This document shows, piece after piece, positions 27,148-36,856 of a stretch of DNA of 64,000 nt; positions within the stretch are counted from its first letter, which is position 1; the number at the start of each line of letters is the position of its first letter. Below the pieces are notes generated by a model. That model saw only the letters and a list, made by a program, of their open reading frames with translations. It ran no database searches and had not been told where the DNA came from. Where the stretch lies: assembly GCF_900215215.1 (NCBI RefSeq), contig NZ_OBDR01000005.1, positions 48,218 through 112,217 of the forward strand, in the 5' to 3' direction. The stretch comes from Methanohalophilus euhalobius. Its GTDB lineage: Archaea > Halobacteriota > Methanosarcinia > Methanosarcinales > Methanosarcinaceae. The position numbers were made by a program, and so were the translations under genes.

Positions 27148-27595
27148 TGAAAATTACCAGTACCCACACGATACTTAAACCGATTGCAACGAGAAGATAC
27201 CCTGTCTTCCTTTCTGAAGCCAGGAAGCCGGCGCCTCCTCCCAATACATCCAGAGCCCCGATATAAGCGATCACTTTAAGGATATAACTCAAACTGTAAG
27301 TTTGAGGGTGAGTACTTATTCCTGAAAGATGCCCGTAAATCATAAGGCTGGTTATTGGTACCACTCCTACTACAATCCCTCCCACCTTCTCTTTTGTGAC
27401 CCATCCATAAATAATCGGTATAACAGGCAAAAGAAAAACCATTTCACCAAGTGCTATTTTATTGCCTGTTGTTTCTTCAAGTGCGTGCTCGAATGCATCG
27501 ATGTTCATAAAAAATATGACTATCAATACTGATAAAATTATTGAATATATTAATGTAGTATTCTGAATATATTTTGTATATTTCTGTAAATCCAT
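27104..27595 (-). CDS. Membrane protein of unknown function with chimeric 3' end
   Basis: A 163-aa frame with five hydrophobic segments (about 12-30, 49-64, 70-88, 105-125, 131-149). The last 14 residues, SGMCTRAFSGPGCL, come from the antisense-free but wrong frame of the hydantoinase-like fragment, so the native C-terminus has been lost or altered by the same rearrangement. The first 148 residues look like a normal membrane protein. No family is recognised. Confidence 0.6.
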   Translation of the reverse strand: MDLQKYTKYIQNTTLIYSIILSVLIVIFFMNIDAFEHALEETTGNKIALGEMVFLLPVIPIIYGWVTKEKVGGIVVGVVPITSLMIYGHLSGISTHPQTYSLSYILKVIAYIGALDVLGGGAGFLASERKTGYLLVAIGLSIVWVLVIFSGMCTRAFSGPGCL

Positions 27596-27660
27596 ATAAT
27601 TTCCTCAAAAATAAGAAGGTGATCAAATCACCTTCTATTTATAGCGCAGCCTTTACAGTT

Positions 27661-28632
27661 TTAACTTCCGACCTTAAATATACAGGTCGCTTCTCCGTCA
27701 CAGAATGGTTCCTGATTTGGAGTTCCTTCTTCATTGTCGAGTTCCTCATAATCATAAAGTACCCACCAGTTAGAAACATCATTATCAAAGAAACCAGCAA
27801 CCAGGTCTTCAGCAGTTTCAAATTCAATCACTTCATGGAGTGGCAGGCTGTCACGATGTGCATTTCCAACAATATCTTGAGTGGAAAGATCAAATAATCT
27901 AACATGATAGCGCTCAGTAAGCAAACCTGTTTTATCGTCTGCCACACCTTCGTCTAAAACCCAATCATATTGCGGATCAGATACATACTGGTTATGCTCA
28001 TATGGATAAGCTACGCTAACCCAACCTTCATCCAATATTTTTCCCTTTATTGTGTTCATATTGGTTCCTTCCCATGCCAGATTAATCGGATCAGCTCTGG
28101 TATATACACCGTAGTATTCAGACCACGTGTATTGCGGGTATTCATACCCTATGTCCCACCATTCAAATGGGTCAGTTTCCGTAGTCATTACCACTGTTTT
28201 TTCAGTTACAGTGATTCTTTGGTTCCCTTCGGTAAGAGCAAAAGTTTCACCATTTAATGACAGCGCTTTTTCGGCATTTTCAGGAACTTTAAGTTTTTCC
28301 ATCTTTTCGAACTTATTGATTCCTAGATTCTTTTTCAGTTCTCTGCCGGTGTAGGTCTCTTTGATTTCAATCAATCCGTCTTTGTACGTGTATGTCTTGG
28401 TTGAAGTGACATTCAAAGTATGGTTCTGCATCCATTGTTCAGTCTGTTCTTTCATCCAAAGTTTAGTTTCTTCATCCTTTTGGGTTTCCATTATCCATTG
28501 TTTTAGTTCTTTTGGCATCTGTACTTTGTCAGATGTGCTTGAATCTGCACACACAGCTGGTACAAAAACCAAGTTTAACAGCAATATTGCTGCAAGCATT
28601 GCACCTATGCCAAATTTAACACTTGTTTTCAT
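27661..28632 (-). CDS. Secreted protein of unknown function
   Basis: A 323-aa protein with a clear signal peptide (MKTSVKFGIGAMLAAILLLN, cleavage near VCA-DSS). The mature part is acidic and rich in Trp and Tyr (WWDIGYEYPQYTWSEYYGVY). Near the end a Cys pair (PFCDGEATC) may form a disulfide. The signal peptide resembles that of the metalloprotease at 61747, and both genes share the same inverted-repeat promoter. No enzymatic motif is recognised. Confidence 0.75.
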   Translation of the reverse strand: MKTSVKFGIGAMLAAILLLNLVFVPAVCADSSTSDKVQMPKELKQWIMETQKDEETKLWMKEQTEQWMQNHTLNVTSTKTYTYKDGLIEIKETYTGRELKKNLGINKFEKMEKLKVPENAEKALSLNGETFALTEGNQRITVTEKTVVMTTETDPFEWWDIGYEYPQYTWSEYYGVYTRADPINLAWEGTNMNTIKGKILDEGWVSVAYPYEHNQYVSDPQYDWVLDEGVADDKTGLLTERYHVRLFDLSTQDIVGNAHRDSLPLHEVIEFETAEDLVAGFFDNDVSNWWVLYDYEELDNEEGTPNQEPFCDGEATCIFKVGS

Positions 28633-28655
28633 CGATTTACCTCTTTGATTTTACT

Positions 28656-28710
28656 CCAGAGGCAAAGCTATGTTTATATAATGTAAAGAGCAAACTAGCT
28701 CTGCCTCTGG
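28656..28710 (-). promoter_or_regulatory. Inverted repeat flanking the TATA box of the secreted-protein gene
   Basis: CCAGAGGCAAAGCTA (28656-28670) and TAGCTCTGCCTCTGG (28696-28710) form a 15-bp inverted repeat with one wobble. Between them lies a TATA box (TTATATAAACA on the minus strand, about 28672-28682). At the usual distance the transcript would start just past the gene-proximal arm, so the repeat probably acts as DNA, as an operator or activator site. Two more copies of this design occur at 60563 and 62835. Confidence 0.55.
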
Positions 28711-28925
28711 GCCGATGTGGGGTTCTGGTTGGTTAACATTCATTGGAACTCCACATTGTAAATATATAATATCTGCATGATACTTATTGTTTGTGCAGGT
28801 ATAATTTCATCACATGCATTTATATTAATCATTTAGATTAATCCAGTCTCTTTAATCCTATAAGTCACACAACTATTAGGCAATCGGACGAAAAATATTA
28901 ATCGGCTTCTCTCGCTTTATCCAGT

Positions 28926-29735
28926 ATGGAAAACAAACTGGCAGTGGTCTTTGACAGTGCGGGAACATTGTTGCATATGTACCGGGTTGCCAGGGACATT
29001 TCCGATGGAGCAATGCTGGAAGATATAGAAAGCACGATGCTGGTGGCAGGTCGCAAAGGCAGGGCACTCGTAGTGCTTCATGCCGACATGGAAATGATAC
29101 TGGAGGCCCAACCCCACCGGTTAATTTCGGATTTCATGGAAAAAGAACACGTAGAGCTGGATGTGAGTTGTTCCAATGGAGAGGTATCCCCTTCGGAAAT
29201 CTCAAAAATCGTCCAGCAAAGCGATTTGGTGCTCGGGGATGTCCAGGAAGTATTTTGCAGGGTAAAGACTCGTTGTCCCAATATATTTTACCTGGCGTGT
29301 GGGTTTATAGTAGATGTTGTTGAGCAGTCAGTAACCTATGTGGTTAGTACCGGAGGGCGCCTTTATCCTGAAAGCAAGGATACTTTGCAAGCTCTTCATC
29401 AGAGGGGAGCGGGTCTTTATATTGCCTCAGGAGATAGCATGAAAAACCTGAGCAGGCTCTCCCGCTGCATAGGTGTTCCTATTGACGGGGTTTTTGATAT
29501 CGCTTCTACTTTTGACAAGGAAAGGATAGTTAAGGATCTCAAAAAACAATACGATAAAGTCATTATGGTGGGCGACGGGATGAATGATATGCTGGCATTA
29601 AGGTCCGCTGATATAGGAATTCTTACAGTTCAGCAGGGTGACTCCCGCCCTTCAAGATTGCAGGAATCTGCTGATGTAGTGGTGGGCAATATTTCCGAGG
29701 TTGTCAGATTTGCAGATGAGGCAATTTCATCTTAA
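28926..29735 (+). CDS. HAD-superfamily hydrolase, soluble P-type ATPase-like
   Basis: Predicted phosphatase of 269 aa. The nucleophile motif is VVFDSAGTLL (Asp9; the second Asp of DxDGT is replaced by Ala), motif II GLYIASGDS, and motif IV VIMVGDGMNDMLAL, followed by ADIGI, close to the phosphorylation domain of P-type ATPases. There is an inserted cap of about 100 residues after the first motif. No membrane segments. Such proteins occur in methanogens; the substrate is unknown. Confidence 0.82.
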   Translation: MENKLAVVFDSAGTLLHMYRVARDISDGAMLEDIESTMLVAGRKGRALVVLHADMEMILEAQPHRLISDFMEKEHVELDVSCSNGEVSPSEISKIVQQSDLVLGDVQEVFCRVKTRCPNIFYLACGFIVDVVEQSVTYVVSTGGRLYPESKDTLQALHQRGAGLYIASGDSMKNLSRLSRCIGVPIDGVFDIASTFDKERIVKDLKKQYDKVIMVGDGMNDMLALRSADIGILTVQQGDSRPSRLQESADVVVGNISEVVRFADEAISS

Positions 29736-29960
29736 CGCTACCGGAAGCAGTTTTTCAGAAGTTAACAGCGATATAATTATGCGTTACGTTTATGTAGTGT
29801 TCAATGCAATCCAGATATAAAATACCAGATTTAAATTTTTGGTTATGTTGGGCCTGCTCACAGGTTTATGGTTTTGTGCATACCGTGCAAAAAGTTAAGT
29901 ACATATACGACTGTATAATCTCAAAACAGGTCTGATAATATCCATGTTGGAGGGACTCAA

Positions 29961-31574
29961 ATGTCATTATTCATCGAGATCAAAGACCTTACCATTTCTT
30001 ATAATGGTGCAGCGGTCTTAAAAAATATCAATCTCAACATAAATGAAGGTGAAGTTGTCGGAATCCTGGGGAAAAGCGGTTCCGGTAAAACTGTATTGAT
30101 GCATGCGCTTCGTGGTGCAGAGGAATTAAATGAAATCACAGGTTCAATAATCTATCACGTTGCACGCTGTGAAAAATGTGGTTATATAGAACCGCCCAGT
30201 ATGGTGGGGAAGGCCTGTTCGCATTGCGAGAACGGTAAATTTGGAGCCTTCGAAGCGGATTTTGCAAAACTTGGTATTCATAATAATGAACGCAGGGCAG
30301 TATCCCGTAGAGTTGCGATTATGCTCCAGAGGACCTTTGCCCTTTATGGTGATGACAGGGTAATTGCCAATGTAGTAAATTCCCTGACAGAAATTGGTTA
30401 TAGTGGCCCCGATGCGATGGAACGTGCCGTAGAACTGCTGGAAGAAGTCCGTCTTTCTCACAGGATGATGCACGTGGCCCGTGATTTAAGTGGTGGGGAG
30501 AAACAGAGGGTAGTTCTTGCGCGCCAGCTTGTGAGAGATCCCATGCTGCTGCTTGCCGACGAACCTACAGGAACCCTAGACCCCAGGACAGCAAAAGTTG
30601 TACATGATGTTATAGAGGATACTGTTTCATCCCACAACATGACAATGGTAATCACTTCTCACTGGTCGGATGTCATTGAAGACCTGGCCGATAGGGCAAT
30701 TCTCCTCGAGGAAGGGGAAATTGTATGTGAAGGTGATGCCTGTGATGTCTCCCGCGACTTTATGAAAATGGTTACTGATATTGGAGAATGGAAAAAAGCC
30801 AATGTAGGCGAGGACATCATCAGGGTGGAGAACCTCGTTAAAAAATACATCTCCGTTTCAAGAGGTGTGGTCTATGCCGTAGGCGGTGTGAGCTTTAATG
30901 TGAAGGAAGGAGAGATATTCGGGCTTGCAGGTACCAGTGGCGCAGGGAAGACCACGACTTCTGAAATGCTCATGGGCAATGTACAACCAACAAGCGGGGC
31001 TGTGCATGTTCGCGTTGGTGATGAGTGGGTGAATATGAGGGAACCCGGAGCTGACAACAGGGGTCGTGCGGTTCGCTACATGGGTATCCTGCATCAGGAA
31101 TATGGTCTGTACACACACAGGACAATCATTGATAATCTGACTGAATCAATCGGGGTTGATCTTCCCTATGAACTTGCTACCAGGAAGGCTATCAATACCC
31201 TTGTGACAACCGGTTTTACTGAAAACAAAGCCAAATCCATCCTCCCTAAGATGGGCGATGAGATTAGTGAAGGAGAGAGGCACAGGGTTGCTCTGGCCCA
31301 GATTTTAATGAAAGAGCCAAATATCATTTTAATGGATGAACCAACCGGCACAATGGATCCGATCACAAGGACCGAGGTAACCAAATCCATCCTAAAGGCA
31401 AGGGAAGAGATGGGCAATACATTTGTGATCGTGTCACATGATATGGATTTCCTTAATGATATCTGTGACCGTGTAGCACTAATGAGGGATTCAAAGATAG
31501 TTGATATAGGAGAACCAGAAGCGGTTCTATCCCAGCTTACTGAAAAGGAACTTGAGGAAGTTCCTCAACAGTAA
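29961..31574 (+). CDS. atwA: Methyl-coenzyme M reductase system component A2 (AtwA)
   Basis: Tandem ABC-type ATPase that drives the ATP-dependent reductive activation of methyl-coenzyme M reductase. Two full nucleotide-binding domains are present: Walker A GKSGSGKT and signature LSGGEK in the first, GTSGAGKT and ISEGER in the second. The first domain contains a four-Cys zinc-ribbon insertion (CEKCGYIEP with ACSHC). It starts the eight-gene operon of methanogenesis markers. GGAGGG precedes the ATG, and a TATA-like AAGTACATATAC lies about 60 bp upstream. Confidence 0.95.
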   Translation: MSLFIEIKDLTISYNGAAVLKNINLNINEGEVVGILGKSGSGKTVLMHALRGAEELNEITGSIIYHVARCEKCGYIEPPSMVGKACSHCENGKFGAFEADFAKLGIHNNERRAVSRRVAIMLQRTFALYGDDRVIANVVNSLTEIGYSGPDAMERAVELLEEVRLSHRMMHVARDLSGGEKQRVVLARQLVRDPMLLLADEPTGTLDPRTAKVVHDVIEDTVSSHNMTMVITSHWSDVIEDLADRAILLEEGEIVCEGDACDVSRDFMKMVTDIGEWKKANVGEDIIRVENLVKKYISVSRGVVYAVGGVSFNVKEGEIFGLAGTSGAGKTTTSEMLMGNVQPTSGAVHVRVGDEWVNMREPGADNRGRAVRYMGILHQEYGLYTHRTIIDNLTESIGVDLPYELATRKAINTLVTTGFTENKAKSILPKMGDEISEGERHRVALAQILMKEPNIILMDEPTGTMDPITRTEVTKSILKAREEMGNTFVIVSHDMDFLNDICDRVALMRDSKIVDIGEPEAVLSQLTEKELEEVPQQ

Positions 31575-31604
31575 CTTTATTATTAAGCGCTCTCTATGTA
31601 GTGA

Positions 31605-33167
31605 TTGGAGGAATTAGGGACGATTCAAGTGCTTGTTAACGGCGAGAAGTTATCTCTCCCGGATGGTGCTACAGTACAATCAGCCATCGACACAGCAGAG
31701 GCACCATACAAAATAGGTGCATCCGTGGGCATTCTCAAAAAGTCGGAAAGTGTCCGCTCTGAAAGTGTAAGGGAGTATCGGGTCAAGACCACAAAAGGAG
31801 AATTACGCCTTGAAATAATTGATCATCTTTCCGCTTCTGCCCGCAGGTGGATGGAAGATTTCAGGCAATATGAAGGAATTTCCCTGCGCTGGGGTAGCAA
31901 GGATGCCACAGCCTTTGGCCCATTTTCGGAATCTCTGAAACCGGAAAGAAATCTCACAAAGCTGGATAAATATGATGTAGCATTTTCAGCTGGGGGATAT
32001 AATCCTTCTAATTTCCATCTTCTTTTTTCCCTTGCAGAGCATTCTGCAGACTACGGTGCACCTGAAGATGGTCCTTTTGCCAAGGTCGTGGGCGGTAAGA
32101 AACTTCTGACCAGTTTTGAGCGTTCAGATCGCATTCTTGAAATTGAACCCGTAATAGAATGGCAGGAATCTGCAAAACACCTGGTCACAGATGATACTAA
32201 CACAATCCTGGAGGACGGTGATGGTCTCTTTACCTTTATAATGGTAGAACTTGCTCTTGAATCCCCTGAAGGAGCTGAATTTTTCTTTGGATTAATCAAG
32301 GATGGGTTTTTCGAAGTTGATTATGAATCCAGTTCTTTTATAAGTGACACTAGTTTAAAAGGTGAGATCTGCTCATTTGAAAACTTTGAAGCACGAAAGG
32401 ATGGTGCGGTATGGGTACGAACTGCAGGTTATGGTACCGGTAAAGTGTTCATCTCCCGTGATGAAAGAACTGCCAGTGTTGTACATTCTGTAATTGGCCA
32501 TATACAACAAGGTATTGAACTGATCCATATGGCAGGCAAGGGTCACTCTATATTTGTAAAGACGGACCCTGCTCCCATCAATATACTTGGCATGGGCTTT
32601 AAAGAAGCTGAAAAACATCTTGAAGGACTGGGAGTTGAACTGGTACGTGAAGGGTATAAAGAAGACGATGCTAATATTGTGAAATTAAACCCCTCCAGTA
32701 CTATCGATATCCTGCTGGCAAAAAAAGTAATTGCAACCGGGGCACCGGATTCCCTTGTTATTCGTGTTGAACTGTATGATGAACTCGCTCCTAAAAGCGT
32801 GGATTTCTTCAGGCACGCAGTAGATCTTACCTTCAGGCCTATAGGTACACTGCCTGTGATGATGATATATGAAGATACATACCTGTTTAAAGCCGCAAAG
32901 TCCGCTGAAAAATATAAGGAAATATTGCCGGAAAACGTGCTTGTGGACAAAACCAAAGCTTTTGAGATTGGGATTACTAACCAGGCCGCTAAAAGAATGG
33001 GTATTGTGGGAGTTAAAACAGAGGATGACGATCTGTTTGGTCCCACCGGAGAGAAATTTTCAAGTACCAATATAATAGGAAAAATCCTTGAGCCCGAGAA
33101 ATTCAAGGCATTAACCGAAAAGGATACCATGTACGTTCTGGAAAGTAACAAGGAGGAGATTGAATGA
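31605..33167 (+). CDS. mmp3: Methanogenesis marker protein 3 (UPF0288)
   Basis: Component of the MCR activation machinery, found in all methanogens. The N-terminus IQVLVNGEKLSLPDGATVQSA is a ubiquitin-like/TGS-like fold; DGDGLFTFIMVELALESPEG and RTAGYGTGKVFISRDERTA lie in the middle, and KTEDDDLFGPTGEKF near the end. The frame opens at a TTG (31605) with no ribosome site before it, whereas GGAGG (31607-31611) points to a start near 31620, where only ACG or ATT is available. The start codon is therefore uncertain. It overlaps mmp6 by 4 bp. Confidence 0.92.
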   Translation: MEELGTIQVLVNGEKLSLPDGATVQSAIDTAEAPYKIGASVGILKKSESVRSESVREYRVKTTKGELRLEIIDHLSASARRWMEDFRQYEGISLRWGSKDATAFGPFSESLKPERNLTKLDKYDVAFSAGGYNPSNFHLLFSLAEHSADYGAPEDGPFAKVVGGKKLLTSFERSDRILEIEPVIEWQESAKHLVTDDTNTILEDGDGLFTFIMVELALESPEGAEFFFGLIKDGFFEVDYESSSFISDTSLKGEICSFENFEARKDGAVWVRTAGYGTGKVFISRDERTASVVHSVIGHIQQGIELIHMAGKGHSIFVKTDPAPINILGMGFKEAEKHLEGLGVELVREGYKEDDANIVKLNPSSTIDILLAKKVIATGAPDSLVIRVELYDELAPKSVDFFRHAVDLTFRPIGTLPVMMIYEDTYLFKAAKSAEKYKEILPENVLVDKTKAFEIGITNQAAKRMGIVGVKTEDDDLFGPTGEKFSSTNIIGKILEPEKFKALTEKDTMYVLESNKEEIE

Positions 33168-33598
33168 GCGGGGAGGATGTTGATGAGATTACAAAGATCG
33201 TGGTGATAGACTCAGAAAGTGTGCTTCCTTCTGATGCTGCGATGAAAATTTATGAGTCCGATGTAGATATTACCATTAAGGAAACCTGTTTCGGCACAAT
33301 GGTAACAGGTCCGCGTGATTCCGTGGAAAAGGTAGTAGCCGAAGTAAGGGCGCTTGATCCGAATCATGTTTTTGTGAAACAGAGGGGTTTCCCACCAGGT
33401 GATGAACGTCGCTGCAGGGCTTCCAGAGGCGGAGGGCCAAGACCGGGGTTTCATTACCTGAGAACCGAAGTCGCATCATTGCCTATCATCAGCAGAGCTC
33501 TTGATGAGTATGAAACATATAATCCGTCTGAAAAGGAAGAATCTCCTGACAAAATTTCACCATCCAAACTTAAAGATATTATTGAATCCGAATTATGA
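33164..33598 (+). CDS. mmp6: Methanogenesis marker protein 6
   Basis: Small (144 aa) member of the MCR activation set. KETCFGTMVTGPRDSVEKVV and the stretch HVFVKQRGFPPGDERRCRA, followed by the Arg/Gly-rich RGGGPRPGFHYLR, are typical. The start overlaps the mmp3 stop (ATGA), so it is translationally coupled. It contributes a Cys (RRCRA) that may bind an iron-sulfur cluster of the complex; that role is inference. Confidence 0.9.
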   Translation: MSGEDVDEITKIVVIDSESVLPSDAAMKIYESDVDITIKETCFGTMVTGPRDSVEKVVAEVRALDPNHVFVKQRGFPPGDERRCRASRGGGPRPGFHYLRTEVASLPIISRALDEYETYNPSEKEESPDKISPSKLKDIIESEL

Positions 33599-33607
33599 GG
33601 TGACACA

Positions 33608-34063
33608 TTGGCAAAAATTTTCATCTATCCCACAAACAGCCTTATCCTTTCTGATCTTGTTGAAAGGTTTGGCCATAAACCCCTTGCAATGATGGAGAAG
33701 ATCCGGGAAAAAATCACTACAGTAGGAATAGATTCTCCGCCGATAAATATTACTCCCGAAGATCCCAAACTTGGTTTGAAATATGCTGCAGTGGAAGTTC
33801 CTGCCGGTGTGAGGGGCCGCATGTCCATAGTGGGTCCCCTGATTGATGAAGCCGAAGCTGCGATCATAGTGCTGGATTCGGCATCTGCTTTTGGTTGCAT
33901 GGGCTGTGCACGTACCAATGAACTTACTAAGTTCCTTGCACGCCAAAAGGACATCCCCCGTCTTGAAGTCAAATATCCTCGCACCGAAGAAGAAGGTAAA
34001 GATTTTGTATACCAGATTGCTGAATTCCTGAATTCCCTGCCTAACGAGGAGGATGAAGAATGA
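33608..34063 (+). CDS. mmp5: Methanogenesis marker protein 5
   Basis: A 151-aa protein starting at TTG (33608) after GAGGTGA. Landmarks: [20 protein letters not shown] at the N-terminus and [20 protein letters not shown] with a Cys-x2-Cys pair. It overlaps mmp15 by 4 bp. Its exact role in MCR activation is not settled. Confidence 0.9.
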   Translation: MAKIFIYPTNSLILSDLVERFGHKPLAMMEKIREKITTVGIDSPPINITPEDPKLGLKYAAVEVPAGVRGRMSIVGPLIDEAEAAIIVLDSASAFGCMGCARTNELTKFLARQKDIPRLEVKYPRTEEEGKDFVYQIAEFLNSLPNEEDEE

Positions 34064-35304
34064 GTAATTCTGATAAAGTAAAGATAGCACTGGTTTCATG
34101 CGGTTCTGAATATGCAGGGGTCCAGAAGGAACTGGAATCGGCAGCATCTTCCTTGAATGCTGAACTTGTCTATCCGGAGATGGATGTGTCATCTCTGGAT
34201 ACCATAGGGCAGGAATTCGGACTGGAAGTTGCAAGTCCTGATCTGCGTCTCATGATGGCCAGGGCAAAAGCCGTAGTAGAAGGCGTGGCGAAGGTGGACG
34301 GTGTATTTGTTGCTACCTGTTTCCGATGCGCTGAAGCTGCGATTGTTCGTAATGAAGTGCGTCGTTATATATTTGAAGATTCAGGTCTGCCGGTTATTAG
34401 TTATTCCTTTACCGAGCGAACGACTGCAGCTACCCTGCTGACACGTATGGAAGCCCTGACAACCATTGCAAAGAGCAAACATTTACTTGCAAGGGAGAAT
34501 CAGGAAGGATTGACTGCAGGTATTGATTCTGGTTCAACCACTACCAAAGCTGTGGTTATGAGGGATGATGAGATAATCGGTGAAGGCTGGGTGCCCACCA
34601 TCAAAGTGCTTGAAAGTGCTGAAAAAGCCCTTCGGCAGGCACTGGACCAGGCTGGTGTGAAGAGGGAGGACCTGCAGGCAATTGGTACAACAGGCTACGG
34701 ACGTTTCCTTATAGGCGATCACTTCAATGCCGACCTTATGCAGGAAGAAATCACGGTAAATTCCAAGGGCGCAGTTTACCTTGCAAAGGCACAGCAGGGC
34801 GATGCCACTGTAATTGATATTGGTGGAATGGATAATAAGGCCATTTCTGTACAGGATGGTATTCCCGGCATGTTCACCATGGGAGGTGTTTGTGCCGGTG
34901 CTTCGGGCAGATTCCTCGAAATGACTTCCAAGAGACTGGGTGTGGATATCACGGAACTAGGGGATCTTGCAATCAAGGGAATGCAGAAAAATGTAGAAAT
35001 GAACAGTTACTGTATTGTTTTCGGAATCCAGTCTCTGGTTAATTCCCTTGCTAAGGGAGCTACGCCCGAAGATGTGGCTGCTGCTGCCTGCCACAGTGTT
35101 GTGGAACAAATATTTGAACAGCAGCTTCAGGAAATTGAAGTTAAAGAACCTCTTATCCTAGTGGGTGGTTCATCCCTGATCGCAGGTGTACCCAAAGCTC
35201 TGAAAGAACTGCTCAAGATCGATGTCGTTGTTCCTCCACATGCCCAAGACATCGGTGCAGTGGGTGCTGCATTGCTTGTTTCCGGTTTTGTGGATAAGGA
35301 GTGA
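34060..35304 (+). CDS. mmp15: Methanogenesis marker protein 15
   Basis: Member of the BadF/HgdC ATPase family (activators of dehydratases), here in the MCR activation cluster. The N-terminal 150 residues are a separate domain with a Cys motif ([10 protein letters not shown]). The ATPase part shows phosphate loops [14 protein letters not shown] and [13 protein letters not shown], the cluster-binding [13 protein letters not shown], and [17 protein letters not shown]-driven electron transfer in this family fits the low-potential reduction of F430 nickel. 414 aa, full length. Confidence 0.93.
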   Translation: MSNSDKVKIALVSCGSEYAGVQKELESAASSLNAELVYPEMDVSSLDTIGQEFGLEVASPDLRLMMARAKAVVEGVAKVDGVFVATCFRCAEAAIVRNEVRRYIFEDSGLPVISYSFTERTTAATLLTRMEALTTIAKSKHLLARENQEGLTAGIDSGSTTTKAVVMRDDEIIGEGWVPTIKVLESAEKALRQALDQAGVKREDLQAIGTTGYGRFLIGDHFNADLMQEEITVNSKGAVYLAKAQQGDATVIDIGGMDNKAISVQDGIPGMFTMGGVCAGASGRFLEMTSKRLGVDITELGDLAIKGMQKNVEMNSYCIVFGIQSLVNSLAKGATPEDVAAAACHSVVEQIFEQQLQEIEVKEPLILVGGSSLIAGVPKALKELLKIDVVVPPHAQDIGAVGAALLVSGFVDKE

Positions 35305-35310
35305 TTTGAA

Positions 35311-35922
35311 TTGGCAACCCTTGAAAAGTTTGTGGTTGAAACCACAGTTGAAGAGGAAGCCCCACCTTATCGAAAGATTGTATCAGATATAATCTCCGAT
35401 CTGGGCATGGCAGGCAGAATCGCAAAAATCAAAGTAGCAATAAGGCCCGAAGATTCCCTTTTCCAGCTGGTGGCAGTTGTGCGTGGTGTTCTTCCACAGG
35501 TAATATTGAAAGATTTTGCTGAAATACAAAAAGGGGACCATGAAGGAGAAATTTTGATTACTATCTCTGTAGAAAAACATCTTCCACGCCTGTTGCAGAT
35601 TCTCTGGGATCGCTATGGACGTGACAGCCTTGAGCAACCGGACAGGTGGACTATTTCCCTGTTTGTGGATAATCCGGAGGAGGAGATAGGCTCTCTCGAA
35701 AATCTTGTTGTGGATGACCCGCGGCGCACACTCAAGTCCAATCTGGCGGATATGGCTATCAGGGTTGCTCCTGAAGGTTTCAGGGTACGTTATCATTCCT
35801 TGAACGGTAATAATTTCATATTTGTGGCCTCCGAGGATACGATGCAAAAAGAATGGATTGATGAAGCACACACGATGCTGAAAGAACTAAAAGGAGATGA
35901 TGCCAGTGGCAGCAGTGCTTGA
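35311..35922 (+). CDS. mmp17: Methanogenesis marker protein 17
   Basis: A 203-aa protein with start TTG at 35311 and AAGGAG 8 bp upstream. Features include PPYRKIVSDIISDLGMAGRI, RVLLQ-like helices and FVDNPEEEIGSLENLVVDDP. It overlaps the start of mmp7 by 26 bp, tighter than other joints in this operon. It belongs to the MCR activation complex set. Confidence 0.9.
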   Translation: MATLEKFVVETTVEEEAPPYRKIVSDIISDLGMAGRIAKIKVAIRPEDSLFQLVAVVRGVLPQVILKDFAEIQKGDHEGEILITISVEKHLPRLLQILWDRYGRDSLEQPDRWTISLFVDNPEEEIGSLENLVVDDPRRTLKSNLADMAIRVAPEGFRVRYHSLNGNNFIFVASEDTMQKEWIDEAHTMLKELKGDDASGSSA

Positions 35923-36841
35923 ACCCTACGTTTATGAAGGTGGTGTGCACAAACACGGCCTGATTATTGAACTCCTGGAAGACCTGGGCGGCTATCTTGT
36001 ACAGAGTACGCCGGCTGCCACGGAAATTAATCTTGTGATGCTGATTCCCCGTAAAGATGTCCCCCTGATGGAAGAACTTGCAAAGAATATACTGGGCAAA
36101 CTCACGCGAGCTCCCTTAACAGGTACCGAAATCGCTGTAGTGTCCCCAACCCTTGCCTATCATCACCTTCCTCATTCGGCATGTGACGTTGCCGAACATC
36201 TGCGCAGGGATGGTGCTAATACCAATATGCTGGGACTTGCACGTGGTATGGGCCGAAGAGTGGCTCTTTCTCAGGATTATGAAAGAAAGCTGATCAACGA
36301 ACATGATATTGCCGTTTACAGTTTTGGTAATTTCAGTGACTGTATAATGAATAAGAAACCCAAACTTTTCTCGGGTGTTGATGTTCCTATCGTGGCTACA
36401 GGTGGGCCGGATCTCAGTACTGACGATGTAGAAGGAGCCGATGTCTATGTTGGAGGCATCGGACGTGTATCTCACAGGCTGCGTAATGAAGGTGAAATTG
36501 ACAGCCTTGATGTATTGAATAAAACTGTCGGGGAAGTTGTGGATAAACTGCGTGAGGAAATATCCAGGGATCCTCTTGCAGTATTGCCTGCACGAGTTAT
36601 GAAGGAGATTAAAGAGCAGGTGCCTGAAATTAATGATGTGTTAACTCCTGCCCCCATAACCCTTCAACTGGATGGCATGAGGGTAAAACTTCCCTTTGAT
36701 CAATTCCACGAAAAGCTGGAACAGCTGGATCTGGATGAGGATGTTTCTCTCTCTGATGTGGCAAATATCATGCCTTCAAAAATGAAGGATTACATTCTCA
36801 TAAAGATACGTCGTCGCTCAGAGACCGGCTTTACTATATGA
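35897..36841 (+). CDS. mmp7: Methanogenesis marker protein 7
   Basis: A 314-aa component of MCR activation. AYHHLPHSACDVAEHLRRDG, MLGLARGMGRRVALSQDYE, AVYSFGNFSDCIMNKK and GGIGRVSHRLR are family landmarks; Cys residues in the first and third could hold a metal cluster. The start is at a double ATG after AAAGGAG, inside the 3' end of mmp17. Published structural work on the activation complex places marker proteins such as this one around complex iron-sulfur clusters. Confidence 0.92.
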   Translation: MMPVAAVLEPYVYEGGVHKHGLIIELLEDLGGYLVQSTPAATEINLVMLIPRKDVPLMEELAKNILGKLTRAPLTGTEIAVVSPTLAYHHLPHSACDVAEHLRRDGANTNMLGLARGMGRRVALSQDYERKLINEHDIAVYSFGNFSDCIMNKKPKLFSGVDVPIVATGGPDLSTDDVEGADVYVGGIGRVSHRLRNEGEIDSLDVLNKTVGEVVDKLREEISRDPLAVLPARVMKEIKEQVPEINDVLTPAPITLQLDGMRVKLPFDQFHEKLEQLDLDEDVSLSDVANIMPSKMKDYILIKIRRRSETGFTI

Positions 36842-36856
36842 TAAAGAGGGTTTGCA

